Assembly: GCA_034670405.1 (NCBI GenBank)
Contig: JAXDDX010000002.1
Location: 992,001-1,056,000, forward strand
Direction: 5' to 3'
Length of the DNA stretch: 64,000 nt
Origin: Hoplostethus atlanticus
Lineage: Eukaryota; Chordata; Actinopteri; Trachichthyiformes; Trachichthyidae
Part shown: positions 60,603 to 64,000 of the stretch, piece after piece
How positions within the stretch are numbered: position 1 is the first letter of the stretch
How the letters are laid out: each line of letters starts with the position of its first letter
Program-made: the position numbers and the translations under genes
The notes under the pieces: generated by a model
What the model saw: only the letters and a program-made list of their open reading frames with translations
Databases searched by the model: none
What the model was told of the DNA's origin: nothing

Positions 60603-61895
60603 ACACTCAGAGCAAGACAATCTCAATGATCAACTAGTGATAATAACTGATAACTGATAATAACATTTATGGCTTTGGATATCTTCAGCATTCCTGTTCC
60701 CTTACCAATCGGTGTATTGAGCAAGTGGTTCAATGTTTCCTCACTGATATTTACTGTCACTGTGATGACACTGGGAGCTCTGCTACATGTACATTCAACA
60801 CTAATGTAGTCTATACAAACCATTCTTCCATTGCTTCTCCGTAAAAGTCAACAGGGACTGTTTCTGGATGTCATCAGGAACCCAAAATCCCACAGCATTG
60901 AACTCCCATGTCTATTATAGCAGACAGGGTTGACCAATATGGGTTTTTGAAGGCCGATACTGATATTTTTGTATCAAAGCTGATATTTATATTCATCTCA
61001 AATTCAGTTGTTTCCCTCAGAATTGTATTCTTATCAGGGTGGAAAAGCCTCTGAAACATCATGGACACTAAAACTCTCCACTGAAACCCACACTAATTAA
61101 CCCTCAAACTCTTAAAGGCAGGCTGACCCACCAAACCTATTCAATGGTGGGGGGGAAACTCTGGGATACATTACTGGCTTTAAAGAAAAAAATGCTATGT
61201 AAAGGAAACATTATTGAACAATTAGATGAAAAAATAAAATGTGCAAAGAATATAAAATTTCATTACAGGTTTGACTGTTTTTATGTAGCTGTGGTCAGGG
61301 AGGAACACATGTAATTTTACCATAGGAGATGGGCATTACTATAAAACTATAACTACTATAAATAAACTGATCAGTAGCGATAGTGGCCCGGCCATGTCTG
61401 ACTGTTTTTAACGTAGGGCTTACTTTGAAATATCTGATACAAACTGTGGTGCAACTTTGCTTCCTGTTGTGAAAAAGCATTTCCTCTTTCTCACTTCTGC
61501 ACCTCTTTATCTCCAGCAACATGACGTTCATGTGATGTGCGTTCCTGGCATCGTCTCAGACCCCCTGACAAGTTCATGGGAAAAAGCCTCCTGCATCCTG
61601 AAGTGCTGAGGGGAAGGACCTGAGGGGAGAAGACAGTAGATGAGCGTTACAATAAAGGAATTGAGGCAGCCGTGTCCCGTGTGTGGAATGAGGGTCAGTG
61701 CCTTGAGAGCTGCATCTGTCGTTGAATAAACCATTTGAACAGCGCCGCTGAGAAGGATTACCAATTATTTGAACGTGAAGGAGTCGTGGCTGCTGCTTGG
61801 GGAACTCTAGTGGATGTGTCTGGGGGTATCTGGGGTCAGGGGTTGCCAGACTGCAGCTATGGTTGTTGAGGAGAGGTTTCCTCCCTCCTCGTCAG
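60600..61895. other. DNA upstream of adora2a
   Basis: No gene was recognised. It is AT-rich to about 61.4 kb and more balanced nearer the adora2a start. It ends in a pyrimidine-rich acceptor-like stretch. Confidence 0.5.
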
Positions 61896-61917
61896 TGACC
61901 TCACCGCTTGTCTCACC

Positions 61918-62255
61918 ATGCCCGAAGACCCCATTGCCACTGCCCTCTACATTGTTCTGGAGCTGCTGATTGCCGTTTTCTCTGTGCTGGGCAATGTGTT
62001 GGTCTGCTGGGCCGTCTGCCTCAACAGCAACCTGCAGAGCATCACCAACTTCTTCGTGGTGTCGCTGGCAGTGGCGGACATCGCTGTGGGCGTCCTGGCC
62101 ATTCCCTTCGCCATCGTCATCAGCACTGGGTTCTGCTCCAACTACTATGGCTGCCTGTTCATCGCCTGCTTCGTGCTGGTTCTCACCCAGAGCTCCATCT
62201 TCAGCCTGCTGGCCATAGCCATAGACCGCTACATTGCCATCAAGATACCTCTCAG
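61918..62255 (+). CDS. adora2a: Adenosine A2A receptor, first coding exon (residues 1-113)
   Basis: This is a Gs-coupled class A GPCR at the plasma membrane that raises cAMP when adenosine binds. The exon encodes TM1 (about 9-33, GNVLVCWAV with Asn26 = N1.50), TM2 (about 44-67, [10 protein letters not shown] with Asp54 = D2.50) and TM3 (about 78-105). Cys79 is the conserved 3.25 cysteine, Thr90 and Gln91 match the ligand-pocket residues Thr88/Gln89 of human A2A, and DRY is at 103-105. It ends CTCAG|GTCAGT at IPLR, the position of the single coding intron in adenosine receptors. The rest lies beyond the right edge. The start (CACCATGCC) is chosen over an overlapping frame at 61908 that shows no receptor motifs. 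A2B is less likely: the TM1-TM2 sequence and the position after specc1l fit A2A. Confidence 0.95.
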
Positions 62256-62953
62256 GTCAGTGGCCCAGAGGGCACATTTACTGGGCAAATTAACTTTAAG
62301 AGTTGTATTCCTAAATTCTTTTTTTTTTTGGAAGAAACTAACTGAAATTCATCATTGAATATCTCTACAATATAGAGGATGCAGTCTGTAAAAGTGTCAT
62401 CTTTTAATCTTTTTTTCAACTAAGGACTTAAATTACCTACTATTCTTTAAAATGTACCATCATTTGTTTTAATTTTGTGTAATGAACTCGGATATCTTAT
62501 TTTGGAATGAAACTCTTAATTTGTACATCAAAAGCGGTATCAAAAGTGTAGGCTAAGGCCAGTCTGGTTATTAGTCCCAGGCAGTGGTGGGCTTACAATA
62601 CATGTTTTATATGACCCTCCTTCATTTCTATTATTAACAGATATTTGAACCAGAAAACCCTGGCTAGATGAATGTATCCAGATATGGAGTCTCCCATGAG
62701 GCCATGTCTCCCTGGAGCACTTATATGAATTCTGCTCCAACTAATAGCTTATACAGACGTTGACCTCCTTCTTAAACTGTACTCTGATAACAGTGGCAAA
62801 AATAATACGTTTATCAGCTAATGTGGTTTTGCTGGTTAATGCAAGTCACTTAAGGACATTTACACTATATTATATTACTGGACATAGACCAGTTGCATCC
62901 ATTTCACTTAGCCCAGACACAGTTTTCACACAGATCCCCTTCTACTTACAATA
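62256..62953 (+). other. adora2a: adora2a coding intron, proximal part
   Basis: AT-rich intron sequence with no exon or repeat recognised before the Tc1-like element. Confidence 0.6.
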
Positions 62954-64000
62954 CAGTTGCGAGAAAAAAGTTTGTGAACCATTTTAAATGACCTGCATTC
63001 CTGTATGGGTGGCTCCTAAAATATCTGATCTTCATCTAAGTCATAAAAATAGATAAACACAATGTGATTTAACAAATAACACAAAAACTTGTACATGTCT
63101 TTATTGAACATCAAACATTAACAGCTTGGAATGGAAAAAAGTATATGGACCATGAGATTTAGTAACTGGTGGAACTTCCTTTAGCAGCAGTAACCTCAAC
63201 CAACATTTCCTGTAGTTGCTGGTTAGACCTACACAATGGTTAGGCGGTATTTTGGGCCATTCCTCCTCACAGAACTGTTTCATTGTCACGCTGCATGACC
63301 CGACCTCTGTTAAGCTTCAGATCACGGACGGAGAATCTCCTGGAGAATTTCCTGGAGAATTTCCGAATTTCCGATTTCTGATACAATTTGGAAATAATTG
63401 ATCCCTCAATGATTGAAGCTGTCCAAGCCTTGAGGCAGCAAAGCAGCCCCAAACCATGATGCTCCTCCATCATGCTTCACAGTTGGGATGAGGTTTCGCT
63501 GTTGCTATAAAGTGTTTTTTCTCCTCCAAAAATCTGTCCACAGAACATTGTTCCAGTAGCTTCGTGGAACAGCCAGGTTCTTTGGCAAACTTGAGATGTT
63601 TTCTGTGGAGAGCAGTGGGTTCCTCCTTGGTATCATCCATGAACACCACTCTTGTTTAGTGTGTCTCTTATTGTGGACTTGTGCACACAGAGGTTAGATA
63701 GTTCAAGAGATGCCTGCAGATCCTTAGCTGTTACCTTTGGGTACTTTGTTACCTCCTTGACCACCATGTAGCGTGCTCTTGCTGTGATCTTTGCTGGACG
63801 TGCACTCCTAGGGAGAGCAGCAGCACCATTTGTATACAATCTGTCTGACTGATGGAGGCCCAAGTCTTTGGAAATGCTTTTATAGCCTTAAGAGCCTCAA
63901 CAACTCTTCTCTGGAGGTTCAAATTGGAACATGCCGCATGTTCCACTTCAACAGATCTCTTTTGTGGAGAGCAGACTCTGTCAGTAACCAAACTTTGTGG
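62954..64000 (-). mobile_element. Degraded Tc1-like transposon (transposase on minus strand), cut by the window edge
   Basis: The left terminal repeat begins CAGTTGCGAGAAAAAAGTTT right after a TA (62952-62953), the Tc1/mariner target. A second, inner copy (GGAATGGAAAAAAGTATATG) lies about 175 bp in, giving the IR/DR layout of fish Tc1 elements. Read on the minus strand, the DNA-binding part (63863-63633: [44 protein letters not shown]) is followed by catalytic-region pieces (VMQRDN near 63280). The gene has frame shifts near 63.8 kb and lacks the stretch between VMQRDN and the C-terminus that normally carries the last acidic residue, so it is inactive. It sits in the adora2a intron. Confidence 0.9.

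Overview
This window is nuclear DNA from a vertebrate, almost certainly a ray-finned fish. The genes are intron-rich with consensus splice sites. Introns and gaps hold repeats typical of teleosts: a 5'-truncated L2-like LINE tail, Tc1-like transposon remains, tRNA-headed SINE-like pieces, and long (TG)n, (GA)n and (TA)n runs. A SINE-like tail near 51.5 kb resembles ones I associate with salmon and pike relatives, but that is weak evidence for a lineage.

Four genes were recognised by translating exons and joining them at splice sites in phase. (1) ift81, minus strand, 30-4092: residues 1-396 in 10 exons, continuing beyond the left edge. (2) bcr, plus strand, 5978-32068: complete, 23 coding exons, about 1289 residues, with oligomerisation coil, RhoGEF, PH, C2 and RhoGAP parts. 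(3) specc1l (cytospin-A), plus strand, 43230-54448: 15 coding exons, about 1115 residues, with a 5' non-coding exon near 34.5 kb. (4) adora2a, plus strand, 61918-62255: first coding exon only, continuing beyond the right edge. ift81 and bcr are head to head with about 1.9 kb between start codons; the other three genes are in tandem.

The genes do not form one pathway. Their products serve ciliary transport (IFT81), Rho-family GTPase control (BCR), actin-microtubule crosstalk (SPECC1L) and adenosine signalling (A2A). The linkage itself is informative: BCR, SPECC1L and ADORA2A lie together on human 22q11 while IFT81 is on 12q24, and here the join lies within 2 kb.

The most interesting points are a probable alternative first coding exon in bcr intron 16 (28936-29082), which splices in phase to exon 17 and would give a RhoGAP-only protein; three separate single-base insertions that break conserved exons of bcr (6593) and specc1l (44361, 48342), most simply explained as assembly errors; a diverged duplication of about 135 bp in bcr intron 1; a perfect 19-bp inverted repeat in an ift81 intron; and a GC-AG intron in the CH-domain part of specc1l. 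I found no CRISPR array, no bacterial-type operon and no viral gene.
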